Assembly (NCBI RefSeq): GCF_020857975.1 | Contig: NZ_JACWUO010000008.1 | Span: 1 to 64,000, forward strand | Reading direction: 5' to 3' | DNA length: 64,000 bases | Source of the DNA: Stenotrophomonas rhizophila | Lineage (GTDB): Bacteria; Pseudomonadota; Gammaproteobacteria; Xanthomonadales; Xanthomonadaceae | Part shown: positions 26,241 to 34,938 of the stretch, piece by piece | Position numbering within the stretch: position 1 is the stretch's first letter | How the letters are laid out: each line of letters begins with the position of its first letter | Notes under the pieces: generated by a model | The model's input: the letters and a program-made list of their open reading frames with translations, nothing else | The model's database searches: none | What the model was told of the DNA's origin: nothing | Translations under genes and position numbers: made by a program

Positions 26241-27754
26241 ACCCGGCCAGCCTGCCCGGTGCGCACGCCACCCAGGCCGCGCTGACCGCCGCGCGTGAAA
26301 CCCTGGAGGGGGTCGAGGACGGCCAGGTGGCCACCTACCTGGTGCTGGCGCTGCTGATGCTGAAGATCGCCAGCGATACCGAGGCCGCCGCCACCGACCC
26401 GGACACCGCCGGGCCCGATCCCGGGGCGCCGATCTCGCCCGGTGCGCAGCTGCTGGTGGTGCCGCCCGAGGCGCGGTTCGAGCCACTGCACCAGCAGCGC
26501 TTCCTGCCCGGCAACGACCAGCGAATCATGGCCGCCCTGCAACAGCTGGCGCGCGCCAACCCGGAAACGCTGGGCGAAGTATTCGACGTGCTGCGCCTGC
26601 ACGATGGCTGGCCACGCGATCCGGACCGGCGCGAGCTGGCGCTGTCGCGGCTGCTGGCCCGGCTGGCCATCCCCGCGCTGGATTTCCGCAGCCTGCGCGG
26701 AGTGTACCGGGCCGACATCGGCGAAGCGGTGGACCGGCTGCTCGAGCGCAGCCAGCCGCAGCCGCGCAGCGCACCGCTGGCGCACGTGCCCGACGCGCTG
26801 GCCTGGCTGATGGCCGCACTGATGGACCCCGGCGAGGATGACACTATCTGCGACCTGGCCTGCCACAACGGCAGCCTGCTGCTGGCCGCCGGCCAATGGG
26901 CGCGCAGCCGGCATGGCGCGCGCCGGCACCTGCTGTACGGGCAGGAACAGGACGACCCCTGCTGGGCACGCACGCGCCTGCGCCTGCTGCTGCACGGTGA
27001 AGACAACCATGGCGTGCGGGCCGGCAACCCCCTGCTGCATGACGCCCTGCTCACCGCCGATGGCGGCCTGCGGCGGTTCCACGTGCACCTGTGCCGCCCG
27101 CCGTTCGCATTGCGCTGGGCGCCGGAACGGGTAGCGCACGATCCCTTCCACCGCTACGTCCACGGCGTGCCGCCGCGCCAGTGGGGCCACCTGGCGCTGC
27201 TGCAGCACATGCTGCGGGCGCTGGACCGGCAGCACGGCCGCATTGCCATGGTGGTACCGCACGGGGTGCTGTTCCGTGCCGGGGAGGAGGCGCGGATCCG
27301 CCAACGGCTGCTGGAGGCCAACCTGGTGGAGAGCGTGATCGGCCTGCCGGACCGGTTGTTTGCCGGTGTGCCGGTAGCCACCGCGCTGCTGGTGCTGCGC
27401 AGCGTGCGCAACGACGAGGCGGTGCTGTTCGTGGATGCGCGGCGGCTGGCGCCGGCGCACCGGCGCGGGCCGAAACTGGACCTGGCCGCCGCCGAACGCC
27501 TGCTGGCGGTATGCCGGCAACGCACCGATGTCCCCGGGCTGGCCAGCCGCGTCGGCCCCGAAGCGCTGGCCCGCGAAGACGGCAACCTCAGCGTGGCCCG
27601 TTATGTCAGCGCCGAGAAAGATCCGGCGCAGCGCCCGGCCGTGACCACACTGCGCGGGGAACGCAGCGCATTGAAGGCGCGCCTGGGCAGGCTGGAGCAG
27701 GGCCTGGATGCCGAACTGCGCGCCCTGGAGCGGCAGGTGGCCGCGCCGAACTGA
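26237..27754 (+). CDS. HsdM-like protein with degenerate methyltransferase motifs
   Basis: 505 aa, collinear with type I N6-adenine methyltransferase subunits: LLYGQEQDDPCWARTRLRLLLHG, ADGGLRRFHVHLCRPPFALRWAPERVAHDPF, MVVPHGVLFRAGEEARIRQRLLEANLVESVIGLPDRLF. The two essential motifs are changed. SAM motif I, normally DPACGTGGF, is DLACHNGSL (206-214). Catalytic motif IV, normally NPPF, is RPPF (Arg287 to Phe290), replacing the Asn that contacts the target base amine. The N-terminal helical domain is also shortened and divergent. The frame is intact with host-like codon use. I infer a protein that keeps the fold and partners but cannot methylate DNA. Second of three genes, S-M-R order. Confidence 0.85.
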   Translation: MNPASLPGAHATQAALTAARETLEGVEDGQVATYLVLALLMLKIASDTEAAATDPDTAGPDPGAPISPGAQLLVVPPEARFEPLHQQRFLPGNDQRIMAALQQLARANPETLGEVFDVLRLHDGWPRDPDRRELALSRLLARLAIPALDFRSLRGVYRADIGEAVDRLLERSQPQPRSAPLAHVPDALAWLMAALMDPGEDDTICDLACHNGSLLLAAGQWARSRHGARRHLLYGQEQDDPCWARTRLRLLLHGEDNHGVRAGNPLLHDALLTADGGLRRFHVHLCRPPFALRWAPERVAHDPFHRYVHGVPPRQWGHLALLQHMLRALDRQHGRIAMVVPHGVLFRAGEEARIRQRLLEANLVESVIGLPDRLFAGVPVATALLVLRSVRNDEAVLFVDARRLAPAHRRGPKLDLAAAERLLAVCRQRTDVPGLASRVGPEALAREDGNLSVARYVSAEKDPAQRPAVTTLRGERSALKARLGRLEQGLDAELRALERQVAAPN

Positions 27755-28008
27755 GCACGGCGCGTAGTGCGGCAGCGCAGAGCAATCGACACTCCCTATC
27801 CAGAACGCAACTGCGATCCAAAAGTTCTCGGCTCTGCGGCCAGCCGATGACATGAACCGGAATGGTGCACACGGCGAGCGCGGTTGCAGTACGCGCAGAC
27901 TGCGGGCATGCGCGCCCGTTTCATTTCCGTTTGCGATGCCGATGCTGCCTGCCACAGGCCGGTCGCACGCGTGCACCTTGCCATGCTGGTCAGCGCTGGG
28001 ATGCCGCG

Positions 28009-30861
28009 ATGACGGCCGCGCGCGACAACCACAACGTGCGGCGCTCGGCACTGGGCTGGCTGCGCCGGCTGGGCTGGGAATACGTGGCTCCCGGTCACGG
28101 CGGCCCCGTCGGCGCTGACGGCCTCGCCGCCATCCGGCAGCAACGCCTGCTGCAGCGGTTGCAGGCGATACGCTTTGCGGCGCAGGGCCAGGACTGGCCG
28201 TTGAGTGCGGACAGCATCGCGCGGATCGTCGCCGACCTGACCCCGGCGCCGCTGCGCCAGGGGTTGCTGGCCGGCAATCATGCCTGGCAGCGGCAACTGG
28301 TGGACGGCATCGATACCCTGCAGACCCTGCCCGATGGGCAGGTGGTGCCGGTCACGGTGGCGCTGATCGACTGGGCGCAGGTGCAGGCCAATTGCTGGGA
28401 AATCGCCGAGGCCAACGCGTTCGACACCGGCACCGGGACACAACCTACGGCGAGCGGACTGGTCGGCTACGTCAACGGCCTGCCGCTGGTGCGGGTCAGC
28501 TGCGCCGAACGCGACCGGCACCGGCGCTGGGCCGATCTGGCCAGCGCGGTCGAACAACACCTGCACAGCCAGCAGTCGGCCACGCTGGCGCCGCTGTATG
28601 CGCGGGCACAGCTGCTGCTGGCGTTGGACCGCCGTGGTGGCTGCTATGGCCTGCCCGGCACGCCGGCCGAAGACTGGCTGCGCTGGCACGAGCCGGATTG
28701 CGCGGGCGCGGCGTTGCAACGTTTGCGCCAGGCCCCGTGCGGCGGCGACCCGGCCGACCTGCGCGGCGTGCATGCCCCGCTGTTGGCCGGCGTGCTCGCG
28801 CCGGCGCGGGCGTTGCAGCTGCTGCGCGGCTTTGTGCACTGCGGTGGCGATGGCCAGCGGCGCATCGCCAGTGCCGCGCAGTTCCTGGCGGTGCAGGCCG
28901 GGCTGGCGCAACTGCGCCGGGTGGACGCCAACGGCCGCCGCCAGGGCGGGCAACTGTGCCTGGCCGCAGGCAGTGGCGCCGGCCAGGTGCGTGGCTGGCT
29001 GTTGCAGGCGCTGCGCCGCGAACCGGCCCTGCGCCACTGCCGTGTGCTGGTGGTGGGAGCGCCTTTGGCCGGCGCGGCACCGGCCAAAGGCAACCGCGCA
29101 CGCGCGCCTGCGCAGCAGCTGGCCACGTTCATGGGCGCCGGCCAGGAACGCGAACTGACGGTCAGTGCCGCCACCCTGCATGGCTGGCTGCGCCGCCGCG
29201 AAGGCGGCCATGCCGGCGATGACCTGATCGTGCTGCTCGATGCAACGTTCTGGTCCGGTGATGCGGCCCGCCTGCGCCGGGCGCGGCGGCAGTTGCCGCG
29301 CGCCGGATGGCTGACCATCGACGAGGCCCCGGTGGCCTGCGCGCACGACGGCGACGACCGCGTGCTGTTCGCCAGCCCCGTCGCCGCGGCGGTGGCCGAA
29401 GGCAGCATCGTCCCGGTGCTGTATGCAGCGCGACGCGAGCCGGCAACCACCGTCACGCACAGCGGCGCCGGTGATGTGGCCGATGCCGCAGCCACCACTG
29501 CGCGCTGCCTGCGTGTGGCCGAGACCATCGGCCTGCACTTCGGCGACAGCATCGCGCAGGCCGAACGCGACCTGGGCGCGCTGCTGCTGGTGGACGGCAT
29601 GGCCCAGGCGCGCCACTACCTGCGCGTGTTCGAGCAGGCCGGCCTGCTGCACTGCGCGCTGGCGGCAGATTTACCTGCAGAGGCGTCGCGGCAGGAAGCC
29701 GAATTGCTGATCGTGCCCGGCCCGGAGCACCGGCTGCCACGCGACCGGCGCCGTGCCGTGCTGTATATCGACTGCGCCCTGCCACGCGCGGCGCTGCTGC
29801 GCTGGATGGCAGCGATCAACCTGCCGCATCCGGACAAACACTGCGCGCTGATGGTGGACCTGTACACACCACCGGCCTTGGCCGACGCCTCCGCTTTCGA
29901 TGGCTGGGGCCCGCAACCGCTGCAGCACGGCCACGCACAGCTGCCGCGGCAGCACCGCCGGCTGCGTGCGCTGCTGCCGCATGCGGCCAGCGATGATTTC
30001 CATGCCTGCCGCGACCACCTGGGCCCACGCTGGGTGCTGGATCCGCAGGGTCGGGACAGCGATGCGCACCGGCGACGGCGGAGACTGCTGCACGCGCGCG
30101 TCACCGGGTTTGGCCAGCAGCTTGAAACCGCGCTGTGCGCCGCGCACACCGAGGCGGCCCACTACCTGCCGGCCGAACGCGGCCTGCGCTACCGCCACGA
30201 CCTGCATTTCTGTTCGCTGCTGCGCGATGCGGTCAACGCCGATGCGCAGGATGCCGATGGCTACCGGGCCGAGGACGTGCGGATCCGGCACTGGGCGCGT
30301 GCGCAGGCGCCGGAACTGCACGAACCGCTGCTGGAGGACTACCAGGTGCTGCGCACGCTGGACGCGCCCAGCCCACGCCGCGACGCCGATGCGCTGCACA
30401 GCCGGCTGCGGCGCCGGCTGGAGCGGGCGTTCGGCGCGGACCGCGCCGCCTGGCAGCGCTGGGACCAGCAACTGCGCGCGCTGCTGGCCGGCCCGCTGGC
30501 GGCGGCCGAACGGCTGGCCGGGTTGTGTGCGCTGCAGGACCGGATCGAGGCCGATGCCGCAGCGGACCTGCCGCCGGCGCTGCCGCCGCGGCCGCTGGTG
30601 CAGGCCTGCTACGGCGTGCTGTGCCGGCAGCTGGGCGAACCGGCGCCGGCGCAGCAGGATGGCCGGATCGCCCTGGCGGTGCAGTTGGAGGCGGCCGTGG
30701 CCGCCACCCATGCCAGCCTGCCGGCCGCGCCGCATCTGTTCACCGTCGGCCTGCGCCGACGGCTGGCGGCGGTGCTGGCCGCCGAGCTGGACCCGACCAT
30801 GGCAGGCACGGTGCTGGAGGCGCTGCTCGAACTGGCCCCCCGCGGCTGGCAGGTGGCGTGA
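28009..30861 (+). CDS. HsdR-like protein with all catalytic motifs lost
   Basis: 950 aa, alignable by eye with HsdR. Nuclease region: VALIDWAQVQANCWEIAEAN, then GLVGYVNGLPLVRVSCAE, where the PD-ExK residues become Gly150, Ser164 and Ala166. Motor: Walker A is GSGAG (321-325), with Ala for Lys; the DEAH box is LLDATFW (409-415); the TGTP motif III position is TIDEAP (about 436-441). Yet the flanking conserved AAAVAEGSIVPVLYAARREP block is kept. The C-terminal third is helical and divergent. Start: ATG at 28009, 254 nt after the M-like gene; the frame is open to 27862 but without a better start. Intact 950 codons without function-retaining residues argue for a new structural role rather than decay. 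Confidence 0.85.
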   Translation: MTAARDNHNVRRSALGWLRRLGWEYVAPGHGGPVGADGLAAIRQQRLLQRLQAIRFAAQGQDWPLSADSIARIVADLTPAPLRQGLLAGNHAWQRQLVDGIDTLQTLPDGQVVPVTVALIDWAQVQANCWEIAEANAFDTGTGTQPTASGLVGYVNGLPLVRVSCAERDRHRRWADLASAVEQHLHSQQSATLAPLYARAQLLLALDRRGGCYGLPGTPAEDWLRWHEPDCAGAALQRLRQAPCGGDPADLRGVHAPLLAGVLAPARALQLLRGFVHCGGDGQRRIASAAQFLAVQAGLAQLRRVDANGRRQGGQLCLAAGSGAGQVRGWLLQALRREPALRHCRVLVVGAPLAGAAPAKGNRARAPAQQLATFMGAGQERELTVSAATLHGWLRRREGGHAGDDLIVLLDATFWSGDAARLRRARRQLPRAGWLTIDEAPVACAHDGDDRVLFASPVAAAVAEGSIVPVLYAARREPATTVTHSGAGDVADAAATTARCLRVAETIGLHFGDSIAQAERDLGALLLVDGMAQARHYLRVFEQAGLLHCALAADLPAEASRQEAELLIVPGPEHRLPRDRRRAVLYIDCALPRAALLRWMAAINLPHPDKHCALMVDLYTPPALADASAFDGWGPQPLQHGHAQLPRQHRRLRALLPHAASDDFHACRDHLGPRWVLDPQGRDSDAHRRRRRLLHARVTGFGQQLETALCAAHTEAAHYLPAERGLRYRHDLHFCSLLRDAVNADAQDADGYRAEDVRIRHWARAQAPELHEPLLEDYQVLRTLDAPSPRRDADALHSRLRRRLERAFGADRAAWQRWDQQLRALLAGPLAAAERLAGLCALQDRIEADAAADLPPALPPRPLVQACYGVLCRQLGEPAPAQQDGRIALAVQLEAAVAATHASLPAAPHLFTVGLRRRLAAVLAAELDPTMAGTVLEALLELAPRGWQVA

Positions 30862-30877
30862 GCCCCCCAGTTAATGC

Positions 30878-32302
30878 CTACGGCATCACCGGCGGCACAT
30901 AGGTCAGGGTCATGCCGAGCAGCCATAGCAGGCCCAGCACCAGCGGGATATGCACAAGCAACTGGATGAAGGTGAAGCCGACGATGTCGCGCGCCTTGAG
31001 CCCAAGCACCCCCAGCAGCGGCAGCATCCAGAACGGGTTGATCAGGTTGGGCAGCGCCTCGGCGGCGTTGTAGACCTGCACCGCCCAGCCCAGGTGGGCC
31101 TTCAGTTCGTTGGCGGCCTGCATCACATACGGCGCTTCGATGATCCACTTGCCGCCGCCGGAGGGCACGAAGAAGCCCAGCACCGCCGAGTACACGCCCA
31201 TCACCAGGGCGAAGGTGTCGGTGGTGGCCACCTGCACGAACAGGCTGGACAACCGGTGTGCCAGGGTTTGATCGCCGCTGCCGGTGGCGTGGGTGAGGAT
31301 CATCGCGATGCCGCCGTACAGCGGGAACTGGATCAGCACGCCGGTGGTGCTGGGTACCGCCTTGGCCACGGCATTGAGGAAGCTGCGCGGCCGCCAGTGC
31401 AGCAGCAGGCCCAGCGAAATGAACAGGAAGTTGTAGGTGTTGAGGTTGGCGATCGCACTGACCAGCGGCTTGCTGGCGAACTCGCCGAACAGCCAGCCGA
31501 AGGCCAGCAGCGACAGCAGCACGGTCAGCAGCGGGCTGTATTCCAGCCATTCGCCGGGCCGGGTGCGTGGTTGCAGCGGTGGCGGCTCGGCCTGGGCGGC
31601 GCCGTCGAACGCGCTGGCAGTGCGCGCGGTGGCCGGGCCGGGGGCGGTCAGCCAGGCGATCAGCAGCGAGACCAGGATCAGCGCGGCGGTGAGCACCACC
31701 GACTGCCACAGGAAGATGGTTTCGGTGAAGGGCAGCACGCCGGTGATTTCCACCAGCCCCGGCGGCATGCTGGCCGGGTTGGCCTGCAGCTGCGCGGCCG
31801 AGGAACTCAAGCCCATCGCCCATACCGCGCCCAGGCCCAGGTAGGCCGAGGCGCCGGCGGCGCGGTAATCCATCTTCAGGTCTTCGCGGCGGGCCAGCGC
31901 GCGCACCAGCAGGCCGCCGAACACCAGCGAGAAGCCCCAGCTGAGCAGCGAGGCCAGCATGCTGACCAGGCCCACATACACCACCGCGCCACGGCCGCTG
32001 CGCGGCACGCGGGCCAGCTGGTCGATCAGGCGCGCCACGATCGGCGCGGTGGCCAGCGCATAGCCGCCGATCACCACGAAGGCCATCTGCATGGTGAACG
32101 GGATCAGGCTCCAGAAGCCCTCGCCGAAGGCGCTGGCGGTGGCCCGTGGCGAGGCGCCGAAGCCGATTGCCGCGCCGGCCACGATGACCACGCCGAGCAC
32201 GGCGAACACATAGGCGTCGGGAAACCATTTTTCCGCCCAGGCCGCCGAGCGCAGTGCTGCCCGCGCCATCCAACCATCGTGCACCGCCGTCGCTGTGGCC
32301 AT
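30878..32302 (-). CDS. atoE: Short-chain fatty acid transporter, AtoE family
   Basis: 474-aa polytopic inner-membrane protein with about 12 helices. Family hallmarks: WFPDAYVFAVLG near the N-terminus, GFWSLIPFTMQMAFVVIGGYALA, NLNTYNFLFISLGLLLHWRP, GVLIQFPLYGGIAMI, GFFVPSGGGKWIIEAPYVMQAA and NLINPFWMLPLLGVLGLKARDIVG. Predicted to import short-chain fatty acids such as acetoacetate or butyrate. ATG at 32302 has GGGAGGGG just upstream, so I prefer it to the ATG at 32320. It converges on the HsdR-like gene with 16 nt between stops. No acetoacetate catabolism genes adjoin it. Confidence 0.9.
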   Translation of the reverse strand: MATATAVHDGWMARAALRSAAWAEKWFPDAYVFAVLGVVIVAGAAIGFGASPRATASAFGEGFWSLIPFTMQMAFVVIGGYALATAPIVARLIDQLARVPRSGRGAVVYVGLVSMLASLLSWGFSLVFGGLLVRALARREDLKMDYRAAGASAYLGLGAVWAMGLSSSAAQLQANPASMPPGLVEITGVLPFTETIFLWQSVVLTAALILVSLLIAWLTAPGPATARTASAFDGAAQAEPPPLQPRTRPGEWLEYSPLLTVLLSLLAFGWLFGEFASKPLVSAIANLNTYNFLFISLGLLLHWRPRSFLNAVAKAVPSTTGVLIQFPLYGGIAMILTHATGSGDQTLAHRLSSLFVQVATTDTFALVMGVYSAVLGFFVPSGGGKWIIEAPYVMQAANELKAHLGWAVQVYNAAEALPNLINPFWMLPLLGVLGLKARDIVGFTFIQLLVHIPLVLGLLWLLGMTLTYVPPVMP

Positions 32303-32374
32303 CGCCCCCTCCCAGGTCATTCAATGGGTTGGATTCTGTCGCCTGGCGGGCGCGGTGTCAGTCGCCCAATGGTC

Positions 32375-32431
32375 GTAGTGCCGGCCGGCTCCCCGGGAAT
32401 GATCGCCAAGCCGGCCAGCGGCCGGCACTAC
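32375..32431. repeat. Paired SMAG REP elements, inverted
   Basis: GTAGTGCCGGCCGG (from 32375) and its inverse GCCGGCCAGCGGCCGGCACTAC (to 32431) form a head-to-head REP dimer able to fold into one long hairpin. It lies between atoE and ubiA. Confidence 0.75.
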
Positions 32432-32459
32432 CGATGCCGGACCGTGCCCGGCACCGGCC

Positions 32460-33350
32460 TCAATGGAACGCCAGCGCCGCGGCGATACCGGCAAACAGGG
32501 TCGCGCCGACCCAGTTGTTGTGCAGGAAGGCCTTGAAGCACGGGTCGCGCTCGCGTTTGCGGCACAGCAGGAACTGGTAGGCGATCAGCACCGCGGCCAC
32601 GCCCAGCGACAGCCAGTACGCCGTGCCCAGGCCGGCACGCAGGCCCACCAGGCCCATCGCGCCGAGGAACAGGGCGAACAGGATGCCCTGGATGACCAGG
32701 TCCAGCTCGCCGAACAGGATGGCGGTGGAATGGGAGCCCATCTTCAGGTCGTCGTCGCGGTCGACCATGGCATACCAGGTGTCGTAGGCGGTGGACCACA
32801 GGATGTTGGCGGCATACAGCAGCCAGCCGATCAGCGGCACTTCGCCCTGCACCGCCGCGAACGCCATCGGGATGCCCCAGCCGAAGGCCATGCCCAGGTA
32901 GACCTGCGGCAGGTGCGTGTAGCGTTTCAGGTAGGGGTAGCTGGCGGCCAGGAAGATGCCGACGAAACTCAGCCCGATGGTCAGCGCGTTCAGGGTCAGC
33001 ACCAGCGCGAAGGCCACCAGCATCAGCACCGCGAACAACACCAGCGCCTCGCGCCCGCTCACCCGCCCGCTGGCCAGCGGGCGGTCCTTGGTGCGTTTGA
33101 CGTGCGGGTCCAGCCAGCGGTCGGCGTAGTCGTTGATCACGCAGCCGGCCGAACGCGTCAGCCACACCCCGGCGCTGAACACCAGCAGGGTCCACAGCGG
33201 CGGCTGGCCACCGGCGGCCAGCCACAACGCCCACCAGGTGGGCCACAGCAGCAGCAGGGTGCCGATCGGGCGATCGGCGCGCATCAGTTTCCAGTACTGG
33301 CCCCAGCGCGACGGCGCGGCGGCGGGGGTGTCAAAACGTTCGTAAGCCAT
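32460..33350 (-). CDS. ubiA: 4-hydroxybenzoate octaprenyltransferase
   Basis: 296-aa inner-membrane prenyltransferase of ubiquinone synthesis, joining the polyprenyl tail to 4-hydroxybenzoate. Both Asp-rich motifs are present: [24 protein letters not shown] (about 75-98) and [22 protein letters not shown] (about 190-212). Around them are seven or more helices. Start MAYERFDT at 33350. Length and motifs are canonical. No ubiC next to it. Transcribed leftward, away from the tRNA. Confidence 0.95.
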   Translation of the reverse strand: MAYERFDTPAAAPSRWGQYWKLMRADRPIGTLLLLWPTWWALWLAAGGQPPLWTLLVFSAGVWLTRSAGCVINDYADRWLDPHVKRTKDRPLASGRVSGREALVLFAVLMLVAFALVLTLNALTIGLSFVGIFLAASYPYLKRYTHLPQVYLGMAFGWGIPMAFAAVQGEVPLIGWLLYAANILWSTAYDTWYAMVDRDDDLKMGSHSTAILFGELDLVIQGILFALFLGAMGLVGLRAGLGTAYWLSLGVAAVLIAYQFLLCRKRERDPCFKAFLHNNWVGATLFAGIAAALAFH

Positions 33351-33505
33351 GCGCCAAGGATACCGCCACGGCCGGCAACCGGCGTTGCCGTGCAGGGCAA
33401 TTCAGCGGGGGGCAGACCTGCGCGGCGTTTCCCGCTAGAATGCTCGTCCCCGCGCCGCCAAGGCGACTGGCGGCCGGTACCGGCGCCCGGGAAATGCAGG
33501 ACAAC

Positions 33506-33582
33506 GCGCTCGTAGCTCAGCCGGATAGAGTAGTGGCTTCCGAAGCCATTGGTCGGGGGTTCGAATCCCTCCGGGCGCACCA
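33506..33582 (+). tRNA. tRNA-Arg (CCG anticodon)
   Basis: 77 nt cloverleaf with encoded CCA. Acceptor arms GCGCTCG / CGGGCGC pair with one G-U. D-arm GCTCAGCCGGATAGAGT, anticodon stem GTGGC / GCCAT with loop TTCCGAA giving CCG, T-arm GGGGGTTCGAATCCCTC. Discriminator A then CCA. tRNA genes are common integration sites, but no integrase or repeat is seen here. Confidence 0.95.
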
Positions 33583-33702
33583 TCCCCCCTTGTGTTGAAC
33601 CGCTGCTGCGCCGCCATGCCGGTGTCGCGGTGCGCTGGCGTTTGCATTCGGCCCACTGCCCGGCCGCTGGACGCCCCTGCCGGCATCATCAACACTGCGC
33701 CC

Positions 33703-34857
33703 ATGACGCCACCGGATCTGCTGAACCTGGCCGCGGGGGCCGCCGTGCTGGGGCTGGCCTCGCTGACCGCCGCGATGGGATATGGATTGCGCACGCGCGC
33801 GGCCGGTTTGCTCACGGCCTTCTTCGCGTGCTTCGCGCTGGCCCATCTGTTCGGCACGTTCCTGCTCGGTGGCGGGGCCTGGCTGTCGGCCGATGCGGTG
33901 CGTTGGCTGCGCGTGGTCGAGGTGCCGCTGGTCTACCTGCTTGGCCCGCTGTTGTATGGCTACGCGGTGGCGTTGACCACGCCGGGGCGTTGGCCCGGCT
34001 ACCGCGCGCTGCGCTGGCACCTGCTGCCGGCCGCGGCGGCCTTCGGCATTTCACTGCTGAACGCGATCGCGCCGTTCGACGCCACGCCCACCGGCGCAGC
34101 CGTGTTCCTGCTCAGCTTCCACGCGTGGCTGCTGCAGGGGGCGCCGTACCTGCTGGCGGCGGTGTGGCACGCGTGGCGGGCACAGCCCTGGCCTGAAGCG
34201 CCGGCGGCCGGCCAGCCCGCGCCCCACCGGACATGGCTGCGCGGGTTGGTGCTGGTGATCATGGTGTGCTGGATCTCCAGCGCGATGGGCCGCTGGCCGC
34301 TGGCCCCGGATGCATCGGCCCGGCCCTGGTTCGGGGTTGCATTGAACGGGGTGACCACGGCGGGCCTGTACCTGCTGGCCTGGTTCGGCCTGCGCCAGCA
34401 CATCCTGCTGCCGGCCCAGGGCGGCCGATACGCGCATGCCGCGCCGGCGGGGGATGCGGTGGGCCCGCGCTATGAGCGCTCCGGGATCGACCCGGCGCAG
34501 TGCGGGGACATCGCCGCCGAACTGAGCCGGCTGGTCCAGGTGGAACGCCTGTATGCCGACCCGGGCTTCGACCTTGCCTACCTCAGCCAGCGCAGTGGCT
34601 GGCCCCCCAACCATGTGTCGCAGGCGCTGAACCAAGGCCTGGGGCAGAACTTCGCCGAGTTCGTGAACGGCTTCCGCATCGCCGCGGCCACCGCCAGCCT
34701 GGCCGACGCCGACGATCCGCGCAGCGTGCTGGAGATCGCGCTGGCGTCCGGCTTCGGCAGCAAGTCCACGTTCAATACCGTGTTCAAGCGCATGACCGGG
34801 CGCACCCCGCGCGAGTACCGCCGCGCACCGGCCGACGGCGCGACCCACGCCCACTGA
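33703..34857 (+). CDS. Membrane-anchored AraC family regulator
   Basis: 384 aa. The N-terminal 220 residues form about seven transmembrane helices (for example LLNLAAGAAVLGLASLTAAMGYG and RWLRVVEVPLVYLLGPLLYGYAVAL), and the C-terminal 100 residues are an AraC HTH domain (DLAYLSQRSGWPPNHVSQALNQGLGQNFAEFVNGFR, then VLEIALASGFGSKSTFNTVFKRMTGRTPREYRR). This combination lets an envelope signal be passed straight to DNA. ATG at 33703 precedes the first helix. It reads toward the aspartyl protease gene at 34939 with 81 nt between and may control it. Signal unknown. Confidence 0.88.
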   Translation: MTPPDLLNLAAGAAVLGLASLTAAMGYGLRTRAAGLLTAFFACFALAHLFGTFLLGGGAWLSADAVRWLRVVEVPLVYLLGPLLYGYAVALTTPGRWPGYRALRWHLLPAAAAFGISLLNAIAPFDATPTGAAVFLLSFHAWLLQGAPYLLAAVWHAWRAQPWPEAPAAGQPAPHRTWLRGLVLVIMVCWISSAMGRWPLAPDASARPWFGVALNGVTTAGLYLLAWFGLRQHILLPAQGGRYAHAAPAGDAVGPRYERSGIDPAQCGDIAAELSRLVQVERLYADPGFDLAYLSQRSGWPPNHVSQALNQGLGQNFAEFVNGFRIAAATASLADADDPRSVLEIALASGFGSKSTFNTVFKRMTGRTPREYRRAPADGATHAH

Positions 34858-34938
34858 AGGTCCAATCCTGCACGTCCGGACGATCGTCGACCCGATTGCT
34901 GCTGCCATCACCGCTGGTTCTGGCGAAGGAGCGGTGCG

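Noticed and set aside
25641..30861. Calling the trio an active type I restriction-modification system
   Set aside because: Family resemblance is clear, but the residues for SAM binding, methyl transfer, cleavage and ATP hydrolysis are all replaced, so an hsdSMR annotation with activity would mislead.
33506..33582. tRNA-Arg as an island attachment site
   Set aside because: No integrase gene or direct repeat of the tRNA 3' end is visible nearby; the following genes look native.
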